Source of the DNA: an uncultured Pelagibacteraceae bacterium
GTDB taxonomy: Bacteria > Pseudomonadota > Alphaproteobacteria > Pelagibacterales > Pelagibacteraceae
Length of the DNA: 64,000 bases
Direction: 5' to 3'
Assembly: GCA_902535255.1 (NCBI GenBank)
Contig: CACASQ010000002.1
Location: forward strand, 28,078-92,077
This document shows, piece after piece, positions 1 to 8,264 of this stretch. The translations under genes and the position numbers were made by a program. Each line of letters starts with the position of its first letter. The first letter of the stretch is position 1. Under the pieces are notes generated by a model, which did no database searches, was not told the origin of the DNA, and saw only the letters and a program-made list of their open reading frames with translations.

Positions 1-1338
1 TTTATAAGAGCTGAAATGTTGAAACAAGGTTTTCTTGAATACCAAACTCCTATTTTAACCTCCTCAAGCCCAGAGGGTGCAAGAGACTTTTTAGTGCCAA
101 GCAGATTAAATCCTGGAAAATTTTATGCTCTACCTCAGGCACCTCAACAGTTCAAACAATTAATAATGGTTTCAGGTTTTGATAAATATTTTCAAATCGC
201 TCCGTGTTTTAGAGATGAAGATGCTAGAGCGGATAGAAGTCCAGGAGAATTTTATCAATTGGATTTAGAAATGTCTTTCGTAGAACAGGAGGATGTATTT
301 AAAGTTGTTGAAAAACTAATGGTAAATGTTTTTAAAAGATTTTCATCTAAAAAAATAGTAGATGAAAAGTTTCCAAGAATATCTTTTAAAGAGTCCATTG
401 AAAGATACGGAACTGATAAGCCAGATCTAAGAAATCCTTTGATTATAAAAGATGTTACGAGTATTTTTTCAAGGGATGATATAAAATTTGATATTTTTAA
501 AAAATTAGTCAAATCTGGGGCTTCTGTAAAAGCAATATTAACTAAAAATACAAAAAACAAATCTAGAAGTTTTTTCGATAACATTGATAAATGGGCAAAA
601 GAGCAAGGTGGTTCAGGATTAGCTTATTTTACTATCGAAAAAGAACAAAAAATAAGTGCAAAAGGCCCAGTTGGCAAGTTTTTTAGCGAAGACTCATTAA
701 AAGAAATTATGAAGATTTGTGATGGGTCTATCGGTGATAGCCTTTTTCTTTCATGTGGAAAGAAGAATGAAATTGAAAAACTTTTATCAGCTGCAAGAAA
801 TAAGATAGCTGAAGATCTTAATTTAGTTGATCATAACAAATTTTCTTTTTGTTGGATTATTGATTACCCGATGTTTGAATTAGACGAAAAAACAAATAAA
901 ATTAAATTTAGTCATAATCCATTTTCAATGCCGCAAGGAGATGTGAATAAATTAAATACAAAAAATCCTCTTGATATTAAAGCATACCAATACGATATCG
1001 TTTGTAATGGCGTTGAACTTTCTTCAGGCGCAATAAGAAATCACGTTCCAGAACTAATGTATAAATTATTTGCTATAGCTGGATATAACGAAAAAGACGT
1101 AAATGAAAAATTTTCGGGGATGATACAAGCTTTGAGCTTTGGAGCACCTCCTCATGGTGGTATTGCTCCAGGAATAGATAGAATAGTGATGCTATTAGCG
1201 GGTAAACAAAATATTAGGGAAGTGACACTATTTCCTATGAACCAAAATGCTCAAGATTTAATGATGCGTGCGCCTTCAGAAATTGACACAAAACAACTCA
1301 AAGAGTTAGGTCTAAAAATAGACAATAAAAAAAGTTAA
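1..1338 (+). CDS. aspS: Aspartate--tRNA ligase, C-terminal three quarters (5' end outside window)
   Basis: Class II aminoacyl-tRNA synthetase that charges tRNA-Asp (or tRNA-Asp and tRNA-Asn) in the cytoplasm. The frame is open from base 1, so the gene starts upstream; about 445 of the usual roughly 590 residues are present, and the N-terminal OB-fold anticodon-binding domain is cut off. Visible class II signatures are the motif 2 stretch [21 protein letters not shown] and, near the end, [16 protein letters not shown] (motif 3). The bacterial GAD insertion domain lies between them. The stop codon shares the TTAA at 1335-1338 with the convergent neighbour. The internal ATG at 16 is not the real start, because it lies inside the conserved catalytic domain. 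Confidence 0.97.
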   Translation, partial: FIRAEMLKQGFLEYQTPILTSSSPEGARDFLVPSRLNPGKFYALPQAPQQFKQLIMVSGFDKYFQIAPCFRDEDARADRSPGEFYQLDLEMSFVEQEDVFKVVEKLMVNVFKRFSSKKIVDEKFPRISFKESIERYGTDKPDLRNPLIIKDVTSIFSRDDIKFDIFKKLVKSGASVKAILTKNTKNKSRSFFDNIDKWAKEQGGSGLAYFTIEKEQKISAKGPVGKFFSEDSLKEIMKICDGSIGDSLFLSCGKKNEIEKLLSAARNKIAEDLNLVDHNKFSFCWIIDYPMFELDEKTNKIKFSHNPFSMPQGDVNKLNTKNPLDIKAYQYDIVCNGVELSSGAIRNHVPELMYKLFAIAGYNEKDVNEKFSGMIQALSFGAPPHGGIAPGIDRIVMLLAGKQNIREVTLFPMNQNAQDLMMRAPSEIDTKQLKELGLKIDNKKS

Positions 1339-2153
1339 CTCTTATTTTTTAAATTTATCCTTACATCTGATAAATCTACTAATTTTTCTTCCAAATTACT
1401 TCTTACGAAGCCTTTAGATGTAATATTTTTGACAATATTTAAAAATTTGTCATTTGTACTTCCATCTTCAATATTCTTCGATCTAGCAATTGAAGGAGTG
1501 TGAGCTAAATCTTCTTTACCGAGATAAGATATGGCTAATTCACGAAAAACATAGTCTAGGATAGAAGACGCACTTAAAATTCTGTCATTTCCAACTACTT
1601 TACCTGAAGGTTCAAATTTTGTGTCTAAAAATGCATCTACATATTCATCCAGCGGAACTCCATATTGTAATCCTAAAGATATAGCTATTGCAAAGTTATT
1701 CATCATTGCTTTAACTAACTCGCCTTCTTTATTTGTATCTATAAAAATCTCGCCAATTTTACCGTCATCATACTCGCCAGTGTGTAGATACACTTTATGG
1801 TCTCCAATTTGTGCTTTTTGAATATAACCCTTCCGTCTGTCAGGCATTTTAAATCGTGCATTATTTTTTATCAAATTTGGCTGATCAATCTTGCCAATAC
1901 TATTTTTTAAGAGCGTTTTATTTTCAGTAATATTCTTACTTGTAGTTTTTTCAATTTTGATGTCTTTAAAGTTTTGATTTTTAAATTCACCGATTTTTTT
2001 TGTTTTTCTATTATTTAACTTAACATCTATAACCTCCACTTCACCATCGGTTCTGCTATCGATTTTTGATAGCTCATTTTCATTCAAATTTTCAAGAGAA
2101 TGTACTGTTTTAAAGGTACAAGTGTAGTAAGTTTCAACGATGTATTTTTTCAT
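1335..2153 (-). CDS. Orphan TSCPD-domain protein, like the C-terminus of class II (B12-dependent) ribonucleotide reductase
   Basis: A 272-residue protein. Residues about 100-220 ([11 protein letters not shown], then [53 protein letters not shown]) closely resemble the TSCPD region at the C-terminus of alphaproteobacterial NrdJ. The catalytic barrel with its radical-site cysteines is absent. The N-terminal 60 residues ([14 protein letters not shown]...) are a separate piece that I cannot assign. The gene is intact, starts at an ATG and ends in a stop shared with aspS. In NrdJ this region is an accessory C-terminal domain; whether it works alone as a nucleotide-sensing or protein-binding module is unknown. 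I infer a retained or repurposed fragment, not a reductase. Confidence 0.8.
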   Translation of the reverse strand: MKKYIVETYYTCTFKTVHSLENLNENELSKIDSRTDGEVEVIDVKLNNRKTKKIGEFKNQNFKDIKIEKTTSKNITENKTLLKNSIGKIDQPNLIKNNARFKMPDRRKGYIQKAQIGDHKVYLHTGEYDDGKIGEIFIDTNKEGELVKAMMNNFAIAISLGLQYGVPLDEYVDAFLDTKFEPSGKVVGNDRILSASSILDYVFRELAISYLGKEDLAHTPSIARSKNIEDGSTNDKFLNIVKNITSKGFVRSNLEEKLVDLSDVRINLKNKS

Positions 2154-2187
2154 AATTAATTGAAATTCTTTACAAACTAGATATATA

Positions 2188-2216
2188 TTAATTGTTAAAA
2201 GTGTCTATATTATAAT
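2188..2216 (+). promoter_or_regulatory. Probable promoter of the NDUFA12-DUF2155 pair
   Basis: A perfect TATAAT lies at 2211-2216. A weak -35-like TTAATT sits at 2188-2193, 17 bases upstream. Transcription would begin near 2223, about 30 bases before the ATG at 2254. The -10 lies in the spacer of the inverted repeat at 2195-2229, so a bound protein could control it. The site is inferred from sequence only. Confidence 0.45.
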
Positions 2217-2229
2217 AATACACTTTTAA
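2195..2229. repeat. Perfect 10-bp inverted repeat flanking a -10 element
   Basis: The left arm TTAAAAGTGT (2195-2204) and the right arm ACACTTTTAA (2220-2229) are exact reverse complements separated by a 15-base all-but-AT spacer that contains TATAAT. It sits between the divergent TSCPD gene and NDUFA12 gene. It could be a repressor operator or, if transcription starts further upstream, an RNA hairpin. The GTGT/ACAC cores make pure AT-richness a poor explanation. Confidence 0.6.
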
Positions 2230-2253
2230 ATTGTGTGGATTTAAAATTTAAAA

Positions 2254-2607
2254 ATGTTTTTAAAAGTAATTTTTACATGGTGGAATAAACAAACTTTAGG
2301 AACTTTTCTTAAAACTTTGTTTACTGGCTCTTATGTTGGAAAAGATAGCTTTGGAAATAAGTATTATAAAAACAAAAAGAATGAAAGATGGGTAATATAT
2401 TCAAATAAAGTCGAGGCTACAAAAATTACTTCAGAATGGTATTTATGGATGCACCATACTATTGACAAAATTCCAGAAGATAAAGATAAGAAAAAATTTT
2501 CTTGGCAAAAAGAACATGCTGAGAATAAAACAGGTACAAAAAATAGTTATAAACCTACTAAAATTAAAAAAGATGCTGTGCAAAAAAAATATCAAACATG
2601 GAAATAA
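2254..2607 (+). CDS. NDUFA12-family complex I accessory subunit (B17.2-like)
   Basis: A 117-residue homologue of the mitochondrial complex I subunit NDUFA12 (B17.2). This is one of the few supernumerary subunits shared by mitochondria and alphaproteobacteria. The diagnostic parts are visible: TWWNKQTLGTFLKTLFTG near the N-terminus, then VGKDSFGNKYYKNK, RWVIYS, and EWYLWMHHT around residues 70-80. The tail is lysine-rich and probably disordered. It presumably joins or helps assemble the peripheral arm of the complex I encoded at 39-52 kb, although it is not in that operon. A DUF2155 gene follows with an overlap, the usual alphaproteobacterial arrangement. Confidence 0.92.
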   Translation: MFLKVIFTWWNKQTLGTFLKTLFTGSYVGKDSFGNKYYKNKKNERWVIYSNKVEATKITSEWYLWMHHTIDKIPEDKDKKKFSWQKEHAENKTGTKNSYKPTKIKKDAVQKKYQTWK

Positions 2608-3109
2608 AGATAGAATTTTATTTTTTATTTCTTTTATTATCTTTTTAAATATATCTACTAAAATTTTTTCTGAAGAAAAAATTTCAAGCTCTCCTTTAAT
2701 TAATATGGATCAGATTAAACCAAGCTTTGAAGAAGTAGAAGATCAAGAAGATAACATGTCTTCAAATCAAAATATCAAACAGAAAGAGAAAAAAAATCTT
2801 GCAGCAAATTCTTCACATGCAGTCCTTATAGGACTCGATAAAATAACAGCCAAATCATCTCAAATTGTTGTTAGCCTCAAAGAGCCTCAAACATTTGGCC
2901 CACTTGAAATTAAAATTTTAAAATGCGGTAAAATTAAGGTCAATAATAAAGTAGATGATGTTGCTTACATGCAAGTTAAAGATTTAACTAAAAATGAAAA
3001 TGAGAAAGTATTCATCTTTAATGGATGGACATTTTCATCTGATCCTAGCCTAACACCTTTCGATCATGCAATTTATGATTTGCAGCTTTTAAATTGTTAT
3101 AATATTTAA
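2573..3109 (+). CDS. DUF2155 domain-containing secreted protein
   Basis: About 178 residues. A short basic N-terminus and a hydrophobic stretch (ILFFISFIIFLNISTKIFS) look like a Sec signal peptide with cleavage before EEK. A charged linker and a C-terminal DUF2155 domain follow (VLIGLDKITAKSSQ, then FGPLEIKILKCGK, then VFIFNGWTFSSDPSL and a final DLQLLNC). The two conserved cysteines could form a disulfide in the periplasm. The function of this family is not known. The frame stays open upstream to 2462, but I chose the ATG at 2573 because it directly precedes the signal peptide; it still overlaps the NDUFA12 gene by 35 bases. The stop shares the TTAA at 3106-3109 with accC. Confidence 0.82.
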   Translation: MLCKKNIKHGNKDRILFFISFIIFLNISTKIFSEEKISSSPLINMDQIKPSFEEVEDQEDNMSSNQNIKQKEKKNLAANSSHAVLIGLDKITAKSSQIVVSLKEPQTFGPLEIKILKCGKIKVNNKVDDVAYMQVKDLTKNENEKVFIFNGWTFSSDPSLTPFDHAIYDLQLLNCYNI

Positions 3110-4443
3110 TAAAATTTTTCCTTGCTTAACCAATTTGTGTCAAACTCAGAATTTACAAATTTCTTATGCCTTAAAATCTTTTTGTGTAAATCTATTGTAG
3201 TTGTAATACCCTCTAAAACAAATTCATCAAGAGATCTTAAGGTTCTCTGAATAGCTTCTGTTCTATTTCTTCCTTTGCAAATTACTTTCGCTATTAAACT
3301 GTCGTAATAAGGAGTTACTTTACATCCTTGGAAGATTGATCCGTCCACCCGGGTTCTAAAACCAGATGGTTGATGGCAAACACTAATAACTCCAGGGCTA
3401 GGTTGAAAATTTAAAGCTGGATTTTCTGCATTAATTCTGCATTCTATTGAGTGACCTCTTGGCATTATATCATGCTGTTTAAGAGCAGTTTCCCCGGTGT
3501 AAGCAATCCACAACTGTTCTTTTACAATATCTATACCTGTTTGTACCTCTGTTACAGGGTGTTCTACTTGAACTCTTGTATTCATTTCTAAAAAATAAAA
3601 TTTTCCATTTTCGTAGATAAACTCTACTGTTCCTGCTCCTTCATAATTAATTTGCTCTACCATTTTTACTGTCTTTTCAAGAAGATCTTTTCTTTGTTCC
3701 TTAGTTAGAACCGGGCTAGGTGTTTCTTCAATTAATTTTTGATGTCTTCTTTGTACTGAACAATCTCTTTCACCTAGTTGGACTGTTCTATTTTTACCTG
3801 ACATTATTTGTACTTCTATATGTCTAGGGTTCTTAAAATATTTTTCAATATATAATTCGTCTTTTCCGAAAAATTTCATTGATTCTGTTTTTGCACTTAA
3901 AAATAAACTCTCCAACTGACTTTCTTTTTCTACAACTTTCATTCCTTTACCACCACCACCTCCAGCTGCTTTAATTAAAATAGGGTACCCGATTTTATTT
4001 CCAATTTTTTTGGCCTCTGAAAAAGAACTAACCGCTCCTTCAGAGCCTTCGATGATTGGTAGACCATATTTTTTAGCTATTCTTTTAGCTTCAATTTTAT
4101 CTCCCATTTTTGAAATAATGTCTGCACTAGGTCCAACAAATTTTATACCATGTTTATTTACAATTTCTGAAAACTTTGCATTTTCAGATAAAAAACCATA
4201 ACCAGGATGAATTGCCTCTGCTCCAGTCAAATCAACAGCTGACATGATTGATGAAATGTTAAGATAACTATTTTGGGGTTGGTGAGAGCCAATGCAAACA
4301 CTTTCATCTGCTAATCTTACATGCATTGAATCTGCGTCTACGTCTGAGTGAACAGCAACAGTAGAAATTCCCCATTCTTTACAGGCTCTTATAACTCTAA
4401 CTGCTATTTCGCCTCTATTAGCAATTAAAACTTTTTTAAACAT
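3106..4443 (-). CDS. accC: Acetyl-CoA carboxylase biotin carboxylase subunit
   Basis: Carboxylates the biotin of AccB using ATP and bicarbonate, the first half of acetyl-CoA carboxylase and the entry to fatty-acid synthesis. The 445-residue length is normal. An N-terminal Rossmann-like domain (LIANRGEIAVRV) is followed by an ATP-grasp domain with the glycine-rich loop GGGGGKGM at residues 161-168 and the active-site stretch EMNTRVQVEHPVTE around 286-299. The C-terminal biotin-carboxylase domain contains FQPSPGVI. It is the last gene of the minus-strand operon aroQ-accB-accC, 6 bases after accB. Family assignment is certain. Confidence 0.98.
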   Translation of the reverse strand: MFKKVLIANRGEIAVRVIRACKEWGISTVAVHSDVDADSMHVRLADESVCIGSHQPQNSYLNISSIMSAVDLTGAEAIHPGYGFLSENAKFSEIVNKHGIKFVGPSADIISKMGDKIEAKRIAKKYGLPIIEGSEGAVSSFSEAKKIGNKIGYPILIKAAGGGGGKGMKVVEKESQLESLFLSAKTESMKFFGKDELYIEKYFKNPRHIEVQIMSGKNRTVQLGERDCSVQRRHQKLIEETPSPVLTKEQRKDLLEKTVKMVEQINYEGAGTVEFIYENGKFYFLEMNTRVQVEHPVTEVQTGIDIVKEQLWIAYTGETALKQHDIMPRGHSIECRINAENPALNFQPSPGVISVCHQPSGFRTRVDGSIFQGCKVTPYYDSLIAKVICKGRNRTEAIQRTLRSLDEFVLEGITTTIDLHKKILRHKKFVNSEFDTNWLSKEKFY

Positions 4444-4449
4444 TATTAT

Positions 4450-4875
4450 TTATTTCAAAAGGACTAACGTTTGACCAAATTCTACTGGCTGACCATCTTC
4501 AACTAAGATTTTTTTTACTTCTCCATCACTAGTGGATGGCACATGATTCATAGTTTTCATTGCCTCAACAATCATTACTGTTTGACCTTTTTTTACTTTA
4601 TCCCCAATTTTTACGAAAGATTTCGCACCAGGTTCTGGAGCTAGATAAGCAGTTCCAATGATTGGAGATTTTACTCTTACTCCTTCTTCATTAGTATTTG
4701 TATTCAAAACAGTTTTATTTTGAGCAACTACGGCGCTACCTTTTGATTGTTCAACTGGCTTAACACTTTTTGAAACTTTAATCTTTGTTGGACCATCTTG
4801 ATACTCAAGTTCTGTTAAATTAAATTCTTTCAAGTTTTCAACAAGTTCTTTTATTAATTTTTTGTCAATTTTCAT
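4450..4875 (-). CDS. accB: Acetyl-CoA carboxylase biotin carboxyl carrier protein
   Basis: A 141-residue carrier whose biotinylated lysine swings between AccC and the carboxyltransferase. The C-terminal biotinyl domain (about residues 68-141) carries EAMKT, with the acceptor Lys at residue 107. Most family members have EAMKM, so the residue after the lysine is Thr here. The N-terminal 35 residues form the usual small domain, followed by a short Ala/Asn/Thr linker. The start overlaps the end of aroQ by 4 bases, and accC follows at once. The lysine would be modified by the BirA encoded at 52985-53554. Confidence 0.97.
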   Translation of the reverse strand: MKIDKKLIKELVENLKEFNLTELEYQDGPTKIKVSKSVKPVEQSKGSAVVAQNKTVLNTNTNEEGVRVKSPIIGTAYLAPEPGAKSFVKIGDKVKKGQTVMIVEAMKTMNHVPSTSDGEVKKILVEDGQPVEFGQTLVLLK

Positions 4876-5306
4876 TTTTCTATATATTTTTTCATCGCAC
4901 TTAATGCCATGATATAACCATTTTCACCAAAACCACAAATTACTCCTCTTGCAATTTTACTAATTAATGATTTATGTCTGAATTCTTCTCTATTATAAAT
5001 ATTACTTATATGCAATTCAATTATAGGAATTTTAAGAATTTTTAGAGCATCATGTATAGCAACAGAAGTATGCGTGTAACCACCTGCATTAATAATTAAA
5101 CCATTTTCCCTATTCCTAGAAGATTGAATTTTTTCGACCAATTCACCTTCAATATTTGATTGAAAAAACGATAGATCTATATTGTTTTGTTTCGCAAACT
5201 GTTTACAATTTGTTTCTACATCTTTTAATGTGAAACTTCCATATTGGCTTTTCTCTCTTTCGCCTAAAAGGTTGAGATTTGGTCCATTAAGAATTATAAT
5301 TTTCAT
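4872..5306 (-). CDS. aroQ: Type II 3-dehydroquinate dehydratase
   Basis: Converts 3-dehydroquinate to 3-dehydroshikimate in the shikimate pathway. The 144-residue length fits the dodecameric type II family. Seen: NGPNLNLLGEREKSQYG with the catalytic Tyr at residue 22, NAGGYTHTSVAIHDAL in the middle, ELHISN with the catalytic His, and NREEFRHKS. It is first in the aroQ-accB-accC operon, a common proteobacterial order. Its ATG lies only about 10 bases from a TATAAT on the minus strand (5315-5320), so its leader would be very short. Confidence 0.97.
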   Translation of the reverse strand: MKIIILNGPNLNLLGEREKSQYGSFTLKDVETNCKQFAKQNNIDLSFFQSNIEGELVEKIQSSRNRENGLIINAGGYTHTSVAIHDALKILKIPIIELHISNIYNREEFRHKSLISKIARGVICGFGENGYIMALSAMKKYIEK

Positions 5307-5314
5307 TATAAATT

Positions 5315-5322
5315 ATTATAAT
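5315..5322. promoter_or_regulatory. Overlapping divergent -10 elements for aroQ operon and thiSG
   Basis: The eight bases ATTATAAT contain a perfect TATAAT on each strand: 5317-5322 on plus and 5315-5320 on minus. They lie in the 33-base gap between aroQ (minus) and thiS (plus). One symmetric AT element could therefore serve both directions. I see no strong -35 hexamer on either side. This is inference from sequence. Confidence 0.45.
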
Positions 5323-5339
5323 CATTGATTAACTTAATT

Positions 5340-5543
5340 ATGGCAAAAATACAATTAAATGGAAAAAAAATATCAATCAGGTCAAATTTATCAATATTAG
5401 ATTTACTAAAAAAATACAAATTACACGATAGAAAAGTAGCTATAGAACATAATGGCTCTATCGTAGCAAAAAGTAATTATAATAAAAAGTTTCTTAAAAA
5501 TAAAGATAGAGTAGAGATAGTTCATTTTATTGGTGGTGGTTAA
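5340..5543 (+). CDS. thiS: Sulfur carrier protein ThiS
   Basis: A 67-residue ubiquitin-like protein ending in Gly-Gly-Gly. Its C-terminal glycine is thiocarboxylated and hands sulfur to ThiG during thiazole synthesis for thiamine. The fold's usual marks are visible: an N-terminal [10 protein letters not shown] strand, a middle [10 protein letters not shown] strand, and [12 protein letters not shown] at the end. I chose the ATG at 5340; a TTG at 5325 would add five residues. thiG begins 1 base after the stop. No adenylyltransferase (thiF) gene is adjacent. Confidence 0.92.
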   Translation: MAKIQLNGKKISIRSNLSILDLLKKYKLHDRKVAIEHNGSIVAKSNYNKKFLKNKDRVEIVHFIGGG

Positions 5544-5544
5544 C

Positions 5545-6318
5545 ATGAAGAAAGATATTTTTAAAATTGCAAATACAAAACTTCGTTCAAGATTGATTGT
5601 CGGAACTGGAAAATATAAAAATTTTGTGGAAACAGCTAAAGCAGTACAGGCCTCTGGGGCAGATATGGTTACAGTTGCAGTAAGGAGAATAAATATAACT
5701 GATAAAAAAAAACCAATTTTGACAGATTTTTTAAACCCAAAAAAAATTACACTATTACCAAATACTGCTGGATGTTTTTCATCCTTCGAAGCTTTGAGAA
5801 CTTTGAGGTTGGCACGAGAAATGGGTGGATGGAAATTAGTTAAATTAGAGGTTTTAGGTGATAAAAAAACGCTTCTCCCAAATATGATTGAAACAGTTAA
5901 AACGACAAAAATTCTAGTTAAAGAGGGTTTTGAAGTTATGGTTTATTGCACTGATGACCCACTTTTAGCTAAAAAATTAGAGGATTATGGTGCATCAGCG
6001 ATAATGCCATTGGCATCTCCGATAGGCTCTGGTCTTGGCTTCCAAAATAAAATGAATATTACTTTAATTATTAAAAATGCAAAAGTTCCAGTTATAGTTG
6101 ATGCAGGTATTGGAGCTCCCTCTGATGCAACATTAGCGATGGAGCTTGGTTGCGACGGAGTTCTCATCAATAGCGCTATAGCTAAGGCTAATAAGCCTAT
6201 TTTAATGGCTAAAGCATTTAAAGATGCAGTTATTTCAGGTAGAAATGCATTTTTAGCAGGTAGAATGAAAAAAAACTATTTTGGCTCTCCAAGTTCACCT
6301 ATTAAAGGTTTGATTTAA
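5545..6318 (+). CDS. thiG: Thiazole synthase ThiG
   Basis: Condenses 1-deoxy-D-xylulose 5-phosphate, ThiS-thiocarboxylate and dehydroglycine (or a glycine-derived imine) to make the thiamine thiazole phosphate. The 257-residue TIM barrel shows [10 protein letters not shown] at the N-terminus, [16 protein letters not shown] with the Schiff-base lysine, [17 protein letters not shown] and [11 protein letters not shown], all typical. The ATG at 5545 is preferred to an in-frame GTG at 5530, which lies inside thiS. It ends 17 bases inside the convergent RNase E gene. The pair with thiS shows thiazole-branch capacity; the pyrimidine branch gene thiC is not in the window. Confidence 0.96.
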   Translation: MKKDIFKIANTKLRSRLIVGTGKYKNFVETAKAVQASGADMVTVAVRRINITDKKKPILTDFLNPKKITLLPNTAGCFSSFEALRTLRLAREMGGWKLVKLEVLGDKKTLLPNMIETVKTTKILVKEGFEVMVYCTDDPLLAKKLEDYGASAIMPLASPIGSGLGFQNKMNITLIIKNAKVPVIVDAGIGAPSDATLAMELGCDGVLINSAIAKANKPILMAKAFKDAVISGRNAFLAGRMKKNYFGSPSSPIKGLI

Positions 6319-8119
6319 TTTTTTTCTTTTTCTTTCTAACCCAGAGAGTCCTTAATTTTTTTTTTATCTTACTTTTTTTATTATCTTTTTTAATTTTTTT
6401 TGTATCTTTTTTAATTTTCTTATTTACAAAAGGTAAAGTCTTATTTTCAATTATTTTATCAATATTTTCTATTCGATTGATTACTTTTTTTGATTTATTA
6501 ATTAATTCTATTTTATATTCAGGAATAATTAATTTTTCATCAGAGTAAAATTCAATTTTAAAGGAATATTTTTTTTGGAAATATTTCAACTCTTCTAAAA
6601 AATTTTTTTCAATAAAAATTTTAACTTTCTCTGGGACATAAGCTTTGATAATTTTTACTTTATCAATAAATGCTAAGTGTTGCGTTTTCTTGAGAATTTT
6701 TTGGGAAAATGAACCTAATGAAAGTTGAGTTTCCCATTTAATAGAGCCCTCACGCAATCTTTGTCTTGTCATTTCAAGTAACCCAAAATTACTTATTCTA
6801 CCAATTTGTATTCTTGCTCTATCTTTTCTTATACTTTCACGCATTTTTTTTTCAACTGTACGTCTGTTATAAAAATTCATCATATCAATAAAATCAATTA
6901 CAATTAGCCCTGATAAATCTCTTAATTTAATTTGGTGAGCTATTTCTTGAGCAGCTTCTAAATTTGTATTTAAAGCAGTTTTTTCAATATTAATTTGTTT
7001 AGTTGATTGACCCGAGTTTATATCAATTGATACTAGTGCTTCAGTCGGGTTTATCACTATATAGCCGCCTGATTTTAATTTTACAGTCGGTTCAAAAATA
7101 TTGTTTAATTCTTTTTCAATATTTGCGTCATGGAAAAGAGGTATTTTTCCTCTATATTTTTTAATATTTTTTACATTTTTAGGCATTAATTCTTTCATAA
7201 ATTTTTTTGCTTTTTGGTATGCTTCGTTTCCCTCAATATAAATATTTTTAGTTTCATTATCGTAAGTGTCCCTTAACGTTCTCTTAATTATATCTCCCTC
7301 CTCATACACTAATGATGGAGCATTCGAGTCTAAGGCCTTATCTCTAATTTCCTCCCAAGTTTTCAAAGTATTTTGAAAATCTTTTTCTATTTCATTTTTT
7401 GTTTTGTTTGCCCCAGCAGTACGCACTATAACGCCCATACTTTTTGGAATCATAATTTCACTAAGGATATTTCGAATTTTTTGTCTATCAGATGAATTAA
7501 AAATTTTTCTGGATATCCCCCCACCCTTGGGAGTGTTTGGCATTAAAACCATGTATTTACCTGCTAAAGAAATGAAAGTGGTCAGAGCCGCTCCTTTCTG
7601 ACCTCGTTCCTCCTTTATCACTTGTATTAAAACCACTTGACCTGGTTTAATCACCTCTTGAATTTTATATCTTTTGATACCGAATGAAGACTTTACTTCC
7701 TCTCTAAATTCCTTTTTTTCTACTTCATTACTTTTTGCGATCTTATTTTCTTCGCTGTTAGTATCATTGTTTATTTCCTCCTGGCTGTTATCTTGAGGGG
7801 AGTCGATAGTTTTATTTTTAAGGTCCTCTCTTATTTTTTCCTCTGCAATTTTAATTTTTTCTTTATCCTCTGATGGAATTTGGTAATAATCAGATTGAAT
7901 ATCATTGAACGCTAAAAATCCATGCCTCTCACGACCAAAATTTACAAAAGCTGCTTGTAGAGAGGGCTCAACCCTACTAATTGTCCCTAAATAAATATTA
8001 TTTTTAAAGTTTAAATTATTTTTGTCTTCAAACTCATACTCTTCAATTGAGGTGTCAGATTTAAGAACAATACGTGTTTGGTTCGGATGCGAAGCATCGA
8101 TATATAAATTTTTTTCCAT
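6302..8119 (-). CDS. Ribonuclease E/G family endoribonuclease, cysteine-free
   Basis: A 605-residue single-strand endoribonuclease for mRNA decay and rRNA/tRNA processing. An N-terminal S1 domain ([29 protein letters not shown]) is split by an acidic insertion at about residues 85-145. The 5'-sensor/RNase H part follows, then the DNase I-like active site with VSIDINSGQ and LIVIDFIDM carrying the two metal-binding aspartates. After [11 protein letters not shown], where family members have the CPxCxG zinc link that holds the dimer, this protein has no cysteine, and I find none anywhere in it. The C-terminus is a short lysine-rich tail, not a long degradosome scaffold. AAGGA about 12 bases upstream supports the ATG at 8119. 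It could be named rne or rng. Confidence 0.93.
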   Translation of the reverse strand: MEKNLYIDASHPNQTRIVLKSDTSIEEYEFEDKNNLNFKNNIYLGTISRVEPSLQAAFVNFGRERHGFLAFNDIQSDYYQIPSEDKEKIKIAEEKIREDLKNKTIDSPQDNSQEEINNDTNSEENKIAKSNEVEKKEFREEVKSSFGIKRYKIQEVIKPGQVVLIQVIKEERGQKGAALTTFISLAGKYMVLMPNTPKGGGISRKIFNSSDRQKIRNILSEIMIPKSMGVIVRTAGANKTKNEIEKDFQNTLKTWEEIRDKALDSNAPSLVYEEGDIIKRTLRDTYDNETKNIYIEGNEAYQKAKKFMKELMPKNVKNIKKYRGKIPLFHDANIEKELNNIFEPTVKLKSGGYIVINPTEALVSIDINSGQSTKQINIEKTALNTNLEAAQEIAHQIKLRDLSGLIVIDFIDMMNFYNRRTVEKKMRESIRKDRARIQIGRISNFGLLEMTRQRLREGSIKWETQLSLGSFSQKILKKTQHLAFIDKVKIIKAYVPEKVKIFIEKNFLEELKYFQKKYSFKIEFYSDEKLIIPEYKIELINKSKKVINRIENIDKIIENKTLPFVNKKIKKDTKKIKKDNKKSKIKKKLRTLWVRKKKKKIKSNL

Positions 8120-8181
8120 GTTAAATGAATTCCTTTAAATGTTGTGAATTTTGTGTAAATTAAATTTGTCATAAGTTATAT

Positions 8182-8209
8182 TTTACACGATTTTATAAAT
8201 AAATATACA
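8182..8209 (+). promoter_or_regulatory. Possible promoter of the PBP1A-prfB-AsmA unit
   Basis: TTTACA (8182-8187) and TATACA (8204-8209) are 16 bases apart in the 145-base divergent gap between the RNase E gene and mrcA. A GTGTAAA/TTTACAC inverted repeat (8153-8159 and 8182-8188) overlaps the -35. The rest of the gap is AT-rich with no other structure that I can support. Modest evidence. Confidence 0.35.
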
Positions 8210-8264
8210 AATTTAAACTTCTTATGCCTAAAGAAAGTCAAAATTATTATTAATAAAAAGGAAA

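Noticed and set aside
2462-2572. Longer N-terminus for the DUF2155 protein
   Set aside because: The upstream frame overlaps the NDUFA12 coding region, is very lysine-rich, and would bury the signal peptide; the ATG at 2573 fits better.
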